The notes beneath the pieces are model-generated. The model did no database searches. It was not told where the DNA came from and saw nothing but the letters and a program-made list of their open reading frames with translations. A stretch of 30,049 nt of DNA from Phytophthora quininea (lineage: Eukaryota > Oomycota > Peronosporomycetes > Peronosporales > Peronosporaceae): NCBI GenBank assembly GCA_011947345.1, contig JAAVTG010000518.1, forward strand, positions 1 through 30,049. Reading direction: 5' to 3'. The position numbers were made by a program, and so were the translations under genes. Of this stretch, positions 10,456 through 19,014 are shown in pieces. The first letter of the stretch is position 1, and each line of letters starts with the position of its first letter.

Positions 10456-10492
10456 CATGAGCCATTCTCAGAGCAACACCGCCGCTATTATA
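10456..10492 (-). promoter_or_regulatory. Candidate core promoter of LPMO copy 1
   Basis: On the minus strand a TATA-like TATAATA (plus-strand 10486-10492) is followed about 30 bases downstream by GCTCATG (plus 10456-10462), which matches the first six bases of the oomycete initiator consensus GCTCATTYYNCA. The predicted start would lie about 150 bases upstream of the ATG at 10305. The match is partial. Confidence 0.3.
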
Positions 10493-10574
10493 CAGTAGCT
10501 CGCACTGCATAAACTACACCGTCCGCGTCCATCGCGTCAACCGCGGCATCCCACGCTCCGTGCGCTGCGGTGCG

Positions 10575-10609
10575 GATGATAATGCACCACAGCTTGGTGC
10601 ATTATCATC
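10575..10609. repeat. Perfect 15-bp inverted repeat, 5-nt loop
   Basis: The arms GATGATAATGCACCA (10575-10589) and TGGTGCATTATCATC (10595-10609) are exact reverse complements around CAGCT. It lies between the two LPMO genes, about 270 bases upstream of the copy 1 ATG and 135 bases past the copy 2 stop. It could be an RNA hairpin in a 3' UTR, a symmetric protein-binding site, or a tiny mobile-element remnant. Confidence 0.6.
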
Positions 10610-10743
10610 GACAACCGCACAATCCGCCACCAACAGCCGGGGCTGCGAGGTCATCCTTTGATCTCACTTCACATTACACATCTCAAAGAGCTTTGAACAA
10701 CTGATGACATTGATATCAAGGGGCAACTACTTAGTACGAACGA

Positions 10744-11625
10744 CTAGCAGACTACAACGCTTACTTGCGGTGGCGCACATTGCACTTGGACGACGGAGCT
10801 GTTATCGCTGCAGGTGCGTCCGTCGCGGGGTTGCGGGGGCCTCAGTTGCTTCTTCCTCGGCAGACGCCTCGTTATCGACGCTCGAGTCGACCGAGACGAC
10901 GGTGGGGTCGTGGGGGTCTCAGTTGCTTCTTCCTCGGCAGACGCCTCGTTATCGACGCTCGAGTCGACCGAAACGACGGTGGGGGTCTTGGTGGTGGATG
11001 CCGTTGGTGCGGTCGTCGTTTGGGATGTCGACGTCGAGTTGGTCGATCCAGAACTGGCGGCAGCGGTGCCGTCAAGCGCTACGCAGTTGATGTACACTTG
11101 CCACGGCTGCGCATGCAAGGCCAACCAGTAGAAGACAAACTCGGACGAGGCCTCGCAGACGCTCACGTCGATGGGGATCTTGGCCGGCGACTGACCGGAG
11201 AACTTGTCGACGCAGTTGGTATCGTGGAAGACGCGGGTGTCGTCGCACCAAATCTCGCACGGTCCCGGGTGCGAGTTGCCAAGAGTGTCGTGCTGCGCGT
11301 ACCCGTCGGACGGTACTGGCTGCGGGGTGCCGTCCTTCTCGGTGTTTCCACACTCGGAGATGTCGGAGCCGTACGTGGTGATGTACTCCTTGAGACTGGC
11401 AATGTTGTTCTTGGTGAACCAGTCGTCCACGGCCTGGTAGTACTCGCCGTACGAGGTGTCTCCGATGATCTCGGCCTGATCGATGGTGCCGGCGGGGCCG
11501 CCAATGTAGTACGGATGCTCGGCGTTGCCCGTGGGCTTAGGCACAATGATGTTGCCGTGTCCCGCTGTTCGTGAGATGGCGGCGGCCTGGACCAGGACGG
11601 CGACGAGGGCGAGCTGCTGCAGCAT
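10744..11625 (-). CDS. Secreted LPMO, AA17-like, copy 2
   Basis: A 293-residue product from the ATG at 11625. Residues 1-22 are a signal peptide ending RTAG, and the mature protein starts with His23 (HGNIIVPKP). His119 in LGNSHPGPCEIWC is the likely second ligand of the copper histidine brace. Tyr and Trp residues in FVFYWLALHAQPWQVYINC (163-181) fit the core. Cysteines at 92, 123, 127, 138, 157 and 181 suggest disulphides. The catalytic domain ends near residue 186 and is followed by a Ser/Thr-rich linker. By family resemblance it would oxidatively cleave pectin in host cell walls. The last 60 or so residues are altered by a 77-bp tandem duplication. The product is about 45% similar in layout to copy 1 and has the same orientation, indicating tandem duplication. 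Confidence 0.75.
   Translation of the reverse strand: MLQQLALVAVLVQAAAISRTAGHGNIIVPKPTGNAEHPYYIGGPAGTIDQAEIIGDTSYGEYYQAVDDWFTKNNIASLKEYITTYGSDISECGNTEKDGTPQPVPSDGYAQHDTLGNSHPGPCEIWCDDTRVFHDTNCVDKFSGQSPAKIPIDVSVCEASSEFVFYWLALHAQPWQVYINCVALDGTAAASSGSTNSTSTSQTTTAPTASTTKTPTVVSVDSSVDNEASAEEEATETPTTPPSSRSTRASITRRLPRKKQLRPPQPRDGRTCSDNSSVVQVQCAPPQVSVVVC
10841..10989. repeat. 77-bp tandem duplication in the LPMO copy 2 tail
   Basis: The sequence from CTCAGTTGCTTC at 10841 recurs at 10918, a period of 77. About 66 bases match with one substitution (CCGAGACG versus CCGAAACG), and similarity extends a little upstream of each copy. Because 77 is not a multiple of three, the second pass through the unit is read in a different frame on the minus strand. 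Confidence 0.8.
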
Positions 11626-11670
11626 TCTTGTGGTGATCGGATCGGCGGGGCACGTGAACTGCTTCGAGGG

Positions 11671-11687
11671 AAAAGCGTAATGAAAGT
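11671..11687 (-). promoter_or_regulatory. Candidate initiator of LPMO copy 2
   Basis: The minus strand reads CTTTCATTACGCTTTT, resembling the oomycete initiator GCTCATTYYNCAWTTT (TCATT, then C and a T run at the expected spacing). It sits about 50 bases upstream of the ATG at 11625, a typical distance for oomycete transcripts. Confidence 0.35.
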
Positions 11688-11932
11688 GAAGGCACAGCGA
11701 TTAACGCTAATCCGTGCCAGCGATCGAAGAGGCTGGGCGGTGGTCTAGCACTTCGCTCGACGTTGCTGGAAGTGAGCTTCTCGCAGCTGGTTGCAAGGAA
11801 TAGCTGGCCGGGTGTCGTCGGCGAGGCGCTGCAGTCTCCACGTGTAGCTGAAGAGATGTAAGCATACCGCCATCGCAGGCTGCAGTAGAGGTCTTCTCAC
11901 TGCAACCAGCGATGGCGATATGCACACGCTCC

Positions 11933-12032
11933 GGGGCTTTTGCGAAAAGCGGAGGCTTTCACAAGTTTCTTGGAGTTTACAACTTTCATTGCTCAAAGCG
12001 GAGGTCGCCGAACTTCGATTGCAAAAACGAGA
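11933..12032. repeat. Left arm of a 100-bp inverted repeat
   Basis: This segment is the reverse complement of 12512-12610, with only one substitution and one base in an A-run differing by eye. On the plus strand one frame reads a coiled-coil stretch including LLKAEVAELRLQ. It pairs with the right arm around a loop of 479 bases. Confidence 0.8.
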
Positions 12033-12364
12033 GATATGACAAGAGGTTCGTGACGAATCTGAGTTGAGGTGAGCTTGGCAACTCGACCACACTGATTGTT
12101 TTCCAACTGACATTTGCCAATGACGTAGCCAGTCTGTCCCTCGCTTTTAGTACGATGTGCCGTCACCTTGAATCTACACTCGTCGCCGCCTTCGCACGTA
12201 TACGTTAGAAGCGCACCGCCGTATTTTCCTGGGTCTAGCCGGACGGTCATGCCATTGGTGGCAGCATCCGCACGCATCGCCGCAGTACACTCTTTCTGAG
12301 AAGGAAAGCACAAGTCTTTTTTATGGTTGCTTCTGCGCGACTGGGTATCCCGCTTGGGCTCCAT
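11993..12364 (-). pseudogene. FAR1/MULE-type N-terminal zinc-finger ORF, truncated
   Basis: The ATG is at 12364 and the frame runs 123 codons. CFPSQKECTAAMRADAATNG, LLTYTCEGGDECRFKVTA and GKCQLENNQCGRVAKLT resemble the N-terminal FAR1/WRKY-GCM1-type zinc-binding domain of MULE transposases: two cysteines in a strand pair, then a distal C...C(H)xC pair. The usual final His-x-Cys looks like NNQC, so one ligand may be missing. The last residues (FAIEVRRPPL) are read through the left inverted-repeat arm, so the natural C-terminus was lost when that arm was inserted. No catalytic domain follows. Confidence 0.4.
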
Positions 12365-12511
12365 GTCCTGCTGCTATCGGCGGCGTCGGTGGCGATGGAG
12401 AAGGTGAAGCCATCCCTGAAACTGGACCTCGCGATCGGAAGTGAGTCTGCACGCTGCAGAGCAACAGCAACTAAGAAATAGAAGCTTTCTGTCGGCGAAA
12501 GTTGATAGTAT

Positions 12512-12610
12512 TCTCGTTTTGCAATCGAAGTTCGGCGACCTCCGCTTTGAGCAATGAAAGTTGTAAACTGCAAGAAACTTGTGAAAGCCTCCGCTTTTCG
12601 CAAAAGCCCC
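12512..12610. repeat. Right arm of the 100-bp inverted repeat, coding a coiled coil
   Basis: On the minus strand this arm reads, in one frame, KRRLSQVSCSLQLSLLKAEV and AELRLQNEN, with leucines at heptad spacing, and then runs to a stop at about 12470. This looks like a leucine-zipper or coiled-coil segment. The other arm carries the same segment on the opposite strand, ending in a stop just past its edge. The right arm may be the source, since its coding frame continues beyond the repeat. Confidence 0.6.
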
Positions 12611-12612
12611 AC

Positions 12613-13410
12613 GCTCCGAGACCAGATCTTTATCAGAGCCATATGGTTCCGCTTCTAGAGACTTGCCGTCCTGTCGCCAAAAGCAAGAGGTTGACTTCAG
12701 GTCTCCATCGAGCGTATTAGTTTGGAGGGAAGCGTTGAGAGGGAAGTCCGTCGCACGAAGAGAAGAGGCCACGCCAACTTTCTGTTGTTCCAGGCGCAGA
12801 GAGACCAAGAAGCGATTTTCGACTTTGGTGTGTGTTTGACTAGTCGACCGATCAACAAGAACAGCAGGTCCTGGAAAACAGTTGATCATACCCCGTCATC
12901 ACTTCCTGACGATCAGCACTTCGTCAACGCCCGAACAAAGAGGCAGGCTCAGTCCAGGGGCTGTTTTTTCTGCTCTCCTCGTTGCAGACGCAGCTCTGCA
13001 GCAAAAATGCTAGCCGCTTCCTGGATCTTGTGAAGAGCGCGAGAGTTTGCATATCGATCTCTGACGAACACTGTCGAATCGGCAGAGCAAAGTCATTGCT
13101 AGGCTAACATCACTGCAAGCTGAAGCTGCAGACATACAGAGTTCGCAGGAAGTGGGACACCGAGGTGATCCTCGGCAAGCCCTGCAGATTTGACTTGATA
13201 AACCGATTTGATCTGGTCCAGTTTACCTCCAAATGTGGAGGCTCGACGCTGCCGGTATCGGTTTGGTGCTAGTGACCAACTTACCACTGAGGCCGTGCTA
13301 TTCAACCCAAAGAGAAGACATGCCTAGTACACCTTCACAGCCTAACAATGTTCAACACCAACGTCTTGGTGGCCATGTAGGACACTTTGAGTAACTTCCA
13401 AGCTTCCTTT
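12613..13410. other. Intergenic stretch with decayed minus-strand coding
   Basis: No intact gene is seen. On the minus strand at about 12952-13040 one frame reads KIQEAASIFAAELRLQRGEQ followed by KKQPLD and a stop, an amphipathic helix of the sort found near coiled-coil proteins. This, together with the zipper-like segment in the right arm, suggests a decayed coiled-coil protein gene reading leftward. The stretch from 13060 to 13410 shows only short ORFs. Confidence 0.3.
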
Positions 13411-13428
13411 TACCCATTTGAATGGGTA
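13411..13428. promoter_or_regulatory. 18-bp palindrome upstream of folD
   Basis: TACCCATTTGAATGGGTA consists of perfect 8-bp arms around TG. It lies 44 bases upstream of the FolD start and just before a pyrimidine-rich CCCATTCCTCTCC, which loosely resembles an oomycete initiator (CATTYY core). It could be a dimeric transcription-factor site; this is inferred from symmetry and position only. Confidence 0.35.
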
Positions 13429-13471
13429 CGCTGTGCCCATTCCTCTCCTCCACACACCACCAACTGCAACC

Positions 13472-14362
13472 ATGACTGCTCGACTGCTGGACGGCAAGGC
13501 CTGCAGCAAGGAGATCGAGGCGGAGCTCAAGGAGCTGGTGCCGACGTTTACCGTGACGCCCACGCTGGCCCTACTGCTGGTGGGCTCGAACCAGGACTCC
13601 AAGACCTACATCCGCCTCAAGAAGAACGCCTGCACTCGGGTTGGAATCGTCCCCCAAGTGCACGAGCTGCCGGAGACCATCACACTGCAGGAGCTGCAGG
13701 CTTTGCTCGCGTCTCTTAATGCCGACTCCAATGTGCACGGCATGCTGCTGCAACTGCCGCTGCCCGACCACCTGAAGCCCCACGAGGAGCAGTTACTGGA
13801 GTCCATTAACCCCGAGAAAGACGTGGACGGACTGCACTCGCACCACTTCGCTCACTTGGCGGGACCCAAGAAAGAGCAAGAGACGACATTGCGTCTGCAG
13901 CCCTGCACGCCTGCCGGTTGTCTGGAGATCCTGAAGCGCAACGACATTGAAGTTTCGGGCAAGGATGTCGTGGTCATTGGCCGCGGCCAGCTGGTTGGGC
14001 TTCCTTTGTCGCTCATGCTGCTTGCGGCCAATGCGACGGTCACCACGTGCCACTCGCAGACTAAGAACTTGGCGGACAAGGTTCGATTAGCAGAGGTGGT
14101 GTTTGTCGGCACGGGTCAACCGGAGCTGGTCAAGGGCGACTGGCTTGCCGAAGGAGCTGTGGTTGTAGACGTCGGCATCAGCTACGTGGACGACGCGACG
14201 GCCAAGAAGGGCTACAAGATCCTCGGCGACGTCGACTTTGCTGCTGCAAGTGCTCGTGCCTCAGCCATCACGCCCGTGCCTGGGGGTATCGGCCCTATGA
14301 CGATCGCCATGCTGCTCAAGAACACGGTCGAGTGCGCCCAGTTTGCTGCCTCAAAGAACTAG
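13472..14362 (+). CDS. folD: Bifunctional methylene-THF dehydrogenase / methenyl-THF cyclohydrolase
   Basis: A 296-residue intact enzyme of typical FolD length. It interconverts 5,10-methylene-THF, 5,10-methenyl-THF and 10-formyl-THF in one-carbon metabolism. Visible motifs are SKTYIRLKKNAC, with Tyr46 and catalytic Lys50; the substrate-binding GMLLQLPLP (90-98); PEKDVDG (114-120); PCTPAGC; the Rossmann segment VVVIGRGQLVGLPLS, where most homologues have GRSxxVGxP; and the signature PVPGGIGPMT near residue 268. An upstream in-frame ATG at 13418 would add 18 residues. I prefer 13472 because of its CAACCATGA context and the homology start at TARLLDGK. No mitochondrial targeting sequence is evident from this start, so it is probably cytosolic. 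No introns. Confidence 0.95.
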   Translation: MTARLLDGKACSKEIEAELKELVPTFTVTPTLALLLVGSNQDSKTYIRLKKNACTRVGIVPQVHELPETITLQELQALLASLNADSNVHGMLLQLPLPDHLKPHEEQLLESINPEKDVDGLHSHHFAHLAGPKKEQETTLRLQPCTPAGCLEILKRNDIEVSGKDVVVIGRGQLVGLPLSLMLLAANATVTTCHSQTKNLADKVRLAEVVFVGTGQPELVKGDWLAEGAVVVDVGISYVDDATAKKGYKILGDVDFAAASARASAITPVPGGIGPMTIAMLLKNTVECAQFAASKN

Positions 14363-14455
14363 AGCAAAGGAGCACGGTCAAAAGCATTCCACATTTGCTT
14401 TCCAATTAATAATTCTTTGTATAAGCGGCAGCTCAAATATCGCCGTTTAGGTCAC

Positions 14456-16949
14456 TTACTGCGCGAAGCTGCCCGACCGCGCAAGCGACGGGTTGGTACC
14501 ATCGTACGTGAAGCCCGCAAACGTGTACGAGAGGTTGCGCAGCGTGCTGTTGCGTTCGCTGCTGCTGATGCTGGTGCCAGCACTGCCCGAAACGCCGCCG
14601 ATCGGCATCGCAGCTCCGATGCCGCCTGCCTCAGTAGCCCCAGTCCCATTGTCAGATGGGTCTCTTCCATCTTGTACCCTCGAGGCGCCATCGCCGAGTT
14701 TCGATTCCAGCTCGTTCGTAGCGACGCTGAGGCCGGCGCTGTCGATCTGAGCTAGTGGCAGCTTTGTGAATTCCTCCTCAAAGTTGGCAGCGTCAATGGG
14801 GTCAGTGTATTGACAGGGTCGGTAAAGTGGTTGCACCTGGCGGTTGTACAACAAGTTCCAGTCGATTTCCGCAAAGAACGGGTGATATGTGATCTCCCGA
14901 ACGTCAATAGCACCCAGACGCTTGGCAGGGTCGCGCATCAGCAGTCCTTCGATAAGGTTCATGGCCTCAGGGGTAAGGCCCTGTGGGAACTCGAGTTTGG
15001 CGCTACGAAGACGGTCAAACAGCTCCTGACGGTCCTGCGTGTACCAAGGTGGCCTACCTGTCAGCATTTCGTACAACACCATGCCAAGATTCCACCAGTC
15101 CACAGCAGTGCCGTGGCCTGTGCGGTTTAAAATCTCAGGCGGTAAATACTCGGGGTGCCGCACATCGTGTACGTCCCGTTGAGCTCTCCCATGACGCCTT
15201 CTTTTGCCAAGCCAAAGTCTGCGAGCTTGACGTGGCCATCGACGTCCAGCATGATGTTTTCCGGCTTGAGGTCTCGGTACACGATGCCTTGCTCGTGCAA
15301 ATGGATCAATGCCAGCACAATCTCGGCAGCGTAAAACTTTGCCATCGCTTCAGGGAAGCACCCGCAGCGACTGAGGTGGAAAAACAAGTCTCCGCCTGGA
15401 CAATAGTCGAGCACAAAGTACAGCTTCTCATGTGTCTGGAAGGCGTAGTGCAAACACACGACGAACGGGTGTGATACGGAGGCCAAGACTCGTCGCTCCG
15501 TTCGTGTGTGCTCCACTTGCTGCTTTTTCACGATCATTGGCTTACTCAGGATCTTGACTGCGAATAACTGGGACGAGTTCTTTTACGAACCAGAAGCACC
15601 TTGCCGAACGAACCTTTGCCGATCATTCGCAACACGTCAAACTGCTTGAGCGACACTTTACTTCCCCGCCTCGAGCTGTTCTCATCCTCATCGTCATCAT
15701 CAACGTCCTGCAGCACAACACTGCGCCGCTGTTCAGCAACCGTAGCTGCATTAAAAGGGGCCTCCTGACCGTCATCCATCGGCTCCATCATATCCTCGCT
15801 CTGAGTAGAGTCAATGCGGATCCTACCGCGCCCACGTGAGCTATTAGACCCGTCATATGCTGCAGTCATCGAAGACATGGACTCCGAGTCGGTCTTCTGT
15901 TCCGACGTGCTAAACAATGGCGGTCGACCTGAGCCAGAGTTTGAAAAGGAGAAACCGTTTGATGAATTGGACAGCACATTGGAGCTTGACGACGAGCTCG
16001 CGGACGCCGATTCCTCGAAAACGGGCGGCTCGTTGGCTTTGTGCGTAAGGAACTGGCGGATCAGTCTGCAGCTGGCATGGAAGCCACGGTTCCCGCAGCA
16101 CTCGGCGAACTTTTCCGTGTCCACTTTGCAATTCTCCAGACTAATCAACATGAGCACTTCGCGCAGCCAGCGGTCCAGCTCCAGCTGCCGTTTGCGTAGG
16201 AAGTTGGGGTCCAACGAGCGGATCAGCGTCCTCGTCGGCACCGCCGACACGCGAACCGACTCGTTTTTGAGTTGGTGCGCGAGCTGTTTAAAGTCGTGGA
16301 AACGGCGGTAGATTGTCCACTGCTTCTCACTCACAATGCACTCGATTTCGAGTCGAAAGACGGCGTAGAGCTTGTGCGAGACTGGATCTCTCGCAAAGGA
16401 GAAGCCCTTGATCCTGTTAAGTCTTCCTGCTGCCCCCACGGGTAAATACCCCGTCGTGCTGTTCACCTGAGCCTCCGAGTTCTTAAAGTTCTCGGCCCAC
16501 AGCCGCTCAAAGTACTCCCTTTCGTCTGCAGGTTGCGCTGGTCGCTGGTCTTTGGGCAATTTGGTGACGTCCTCTTCGTCAGCTTGGCCGTCTGCCTCTG
16601 CAGCTGAGAAGCGGAACGAGTCGTCCACTGACAACATGGAGGACGCTGAGTCGACGGACATGACGGAGCCTGAGCGGGGCATGGAGTGGCTGCTGGTGGG
16701 AAGACCGTCGTCGTCGAAGTGTAGGATGTGGAAAGGGTCTCGCATGGGAGGCACGGCTGGTGCCGAGGGGTTGAGCTCCACGCGGACCCTGGACGAGCTG
16801 CCATTGGGATGGACCTTGCCCACCGGCACCTGCGCATGGGCTGGGAAGTCTCTGGATGGTTTGCGCTTCTTGTCTTCGCTGTGGGCGGCGGTTGAGCGGT
16901 TAGTATGGACAGGAGGGACAGCAGAGCGACTGAGCAAGACGTACACCAT
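14456..16949 (-). CDS. PX-domain AGC-family serine/threonine kinase (frameshifted twice)
   Basis: The first ATG is at 16949 (GCCATGG context). Upstream sequence has the same frame but no ATG. Residues 179-305 form a PX domain (YRRFHDFKQL near 214), expected to bind phosphoinositides. A Ser-rich linker follows. The kinase begins with IGKGSFGKVLLV (about 444), then AVKIL (ATP lysine), YRDLKPEN, DFG and TYTMCGTPEYLPPE, and closes with an AGC tail containing FEEEFTKLPL and the hydrophobic motif FAGFTYDG. The order resembles SGK3-type kinases, activated by PDK1 on endosomal membranes. Two single-base losses break the frame: one at the TTTT run 15581-15584, before AVKIL, and one at the GGGG run 15152-15155, inside the activation segment. 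Both lie in homopolymers and may be assembly errors. Confidence 0.85.
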
Positions 16950-17825
16950 GGCGCAGACGGCGAGCGAGGGCGGATCCGAGCGCGGCGGGGCTGAACGCCG
17001 TCTCCCTTTTCTCCTTCTGCGTGCCTGTCGGCCTTTCCCTTCGAATAAGGATACACACACTCCCGCTGTATTGTTGCTGGAAGGTTGCTATAGTTGCCTG
17101 ATGTTGCTTGTACGTCGTCGAGTTGTTCGCTCTGATACAGTTCAGCATTGCGCGCTGCGGACACTTTTGCTGGCGGAGCGCCACGCTCGACGATCAGCTC
17201 AACGCGTGTGAAACCCGACGAGGAGCGAGACGGAGGACTTGAGGTCTGGCTAGCGGCAGGAGATGCGAGCAGCAGTGCTAATACCCGCCGTTTCTCCCGA
17301 GATTGACGTCTCCAACGCCAGGCCTCAACGGAACCTTTGCAGCAACGTGTTCAGCATCCAGTGGTAACGCCTCAAGGCGACGGCACTGGTGTCAAGCTGC
17401 TGAACGCTGGCAGCAGTGCAAACGGTGCTGTATGCAGTGGCGAAACCTACGAGTTAACCGTGCCAAGCAGCATCAACGGCATCAGCATCAACACCCGCTG
17501 GTAAGAGAAGGGATCTGCTCGTCTGGCTGACCTGAGTCCATCGCAGCGAGCAGGGAGCCTGCTAACCCTTTAGCTCCCCTTTCATACCTTGCCCAACCAA
17601 GTCGCTGGAGATGGCGAGAATTTGGTGCCGACAAGTCTATCGTAGCGCAGAGGATCTACATATCCACTGCGGCGCAGACAAGTAGGGCTGGATCGCTGGC
17701 TGGATCTCCGACATAGATGCCGTGTGGCGTCGCATTGAGTCGCTGCTGCTGGTAGCAGCAGGCACCTCCAGGGCGACCGATAAGCAGACGCCATCCGGCT
17801 CAAGTTGCTGATCTTTCCACGCCAT
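16950..17825. other. Divergent intergenic region between the kinase and PP1 genes
   Basis: This region would hold the 5' flanks of the minus-strand kinase and the plus-strand PP1 gene. Apart from one exon-like segment (17343-17500) I see no gene. Purine/pyrimidine-biased stretches occur near 17580-17830. Confidence 0.4.
17343..17565 (+). other. Exon-like segment, possible small gene
   Basis: The segment is preceded by an acceptor-like CCTTTGCAG and ends at a strong donor GTAAGAG at 17501. It reads GDGTGVKLLNAGSSANGAVC and SGETYELTVPSSINGISINT in one frame. If the 46-base interval 17501-17546 (with CTGAC branch-like motif and TCGCAG acceptor) is removed, the frame continues CEQGAC and stops at 17563-17565. 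The composition suits a secreted beta-rich protein, but I recognise no family and found no start with a signal peptide upstream. Confidence 0.2.
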
Positions 17826-17840
17826 TTCATTGGTCAATCC
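17826..17840 (+). promoter_or_regulatory. Oomycete-type initiator of the PP1 gene
   Basis: TTCATTGGTCAATCC matches the TCATTnnnCAWT core of the oomycete initiator GCTCATTYYNCAWTTT except for GG at the YY positions. The predicted transcription start is about 145 bases upstream of the ATG at 17973. An acceptor-like AATTTCGTTTCAG at about 17893-17905 hints at a 5' UTR intron. Confidence 0.4.
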
Positions 17841-17972
17841 AGGTCACTTGAAACAGTGTCAAAATTGTCCAATCACATCGCTCCAAAATCAATTTCGTTT
17901 CAGTAAGGCCCTGCGCAGCAGGGGGACTGGCGCCGACAGACCCGAAGAAGGAAAGGTAGAGAAGCACAAGTT

Positions 17973-19014
17973 ATGGCGTCCGGACTCGAGCCCATCGATG
18001 TGGACAGCATCATCGAGAAGCTGCTGAGCGTGCGCGGCGCGCGCCCCGGCAAGCAGGTGAACCTCACGGAGACGGAGATCCGCGGGCTATGCCTGCACGC
18101 GCGCGAGGTGTTCCTGGCGCAGCCCATTCTGGTGGAGCTGGAGGCGCCCATTAAAATCTGCGGTACGAAGGGAGGGGGAGAAGAAGGTATCAATGTTGAA
18201 GAGGTCACTAATATTTCATATGAATCTACTGACAGGAGACATCCACGGCCAGTACTACGACCTCCTGCGGCTGTTCGAGTACGGCGGCTTCCCGCCGGAC
18301 GCTAACTACCTGTTCCTGGGCGACTACGTGGACCGCGGCAAACAGAGTCTGGAGACCATCTGCCTGCTGCTGGCCTACAAGATCAAGTACCCAGAGAACT
18401 TCTTCATCCTGCGCGGCAACCACGAGTGCGCCTCCATCAACCGCATCTACGGCTTCTACGACGAGTGCAAGCGTCGGTACAACATCAAGCTCTGGAAGAC
18501 TTTCACGGACTGCTTCAACTGCCTGCCCGTGGCCGCCATCGTGGACGAGAAGATCTTCTGCATGCACGGCGGCCTCTCGCCCGAGCTCAGTCAGATGGAG
18601 CAGATCAAGCGCTTCGTGCGCCCCACGGATGTGCCTGACACGGGTCTGCTTTGCGACCTGCTCTGGTCCGACCCGGACAAGGACATTATGGGCTGGGGCG
18701 AGAACGACCGCGGCGTGTCGTTCACGTTCGGCCCCGACATTGTCAGTCAGTTCCTTAAGCGCCACGACCTGGACCTGATCTGTCGGGCCCACCAGGTGGT
18801 CGAGGACGGCTACGAGTTCTTCGCCAAGAGGCAGCTGGTCACGCTGTTCTCGGCGCCCAACTACTGCGGCGAGTTCGACAACGCTGGCGCCATGATGTCG
18901 GTGGACGAGACGCTCATGTGCTCGTTCCAGATCCTCAAGCCGGCCGAGAAGAAGCAGCGTTATGCGTACAACGGCCTGGGCACGCAGCGTCCAGCCACGC
19001 CTCCCCGGAAGTAG
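17973..19014 (+). CDS. Protein phosphatase 1 catalytic subunit
   Basis: Two exons, 17973-18162 and 18236-19014, join across a 73-base GT-AG intron (GTACGAAG to CTACTGACAG), restoring KICGDIHGQ. The product is 322 residues. It shows the PPP metallophosphatase signatures GDIHG, GDYVDRG and GNHE in order, then the metal-binding and active-site segments [21 protein letters not shown] and [11 protein letters not shown]. The last residues RPATPPRK carry the Thr that in PP1 is a CDK inhibitory site (TPPR). PP1 dephosphorylates many Ser/Thr targets through docking subunits, in the nucleus and cytoplasm. Coding is clean, with GC-rich third positions. The short intron sits between the first and second metal-binding regions. 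Confidence 0.96.

Noticed and set aside
10765..11574. 269-codon plus-strand ORF opposite LPMO copy 2
   Set aside because: It mirrors the LPMO coding strand; its Gly/Val/Arg-rich composition comes from the opposite strand of biased codons.
13418..13471. Upstream in-frame ATG of folD
   Set aside because: It would add 18 residues without FolD homology, overlaps the palindrome and promoter-like motif, and has a poorer start context than 13472.
16950..17060. Extension of the kinase frame upstream of 16949
   Set aside because: The frame is open, but the codon at 17060 is GTG, not ATG; the first ATG is at 16949 in good context.
16552..17211. 219-codon plus-strand ORF opposite the kinase N-terminus
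   Set aside because: It is antisense to the PX-kinase frame, which has recognisable domains, and lacks any motif itself.
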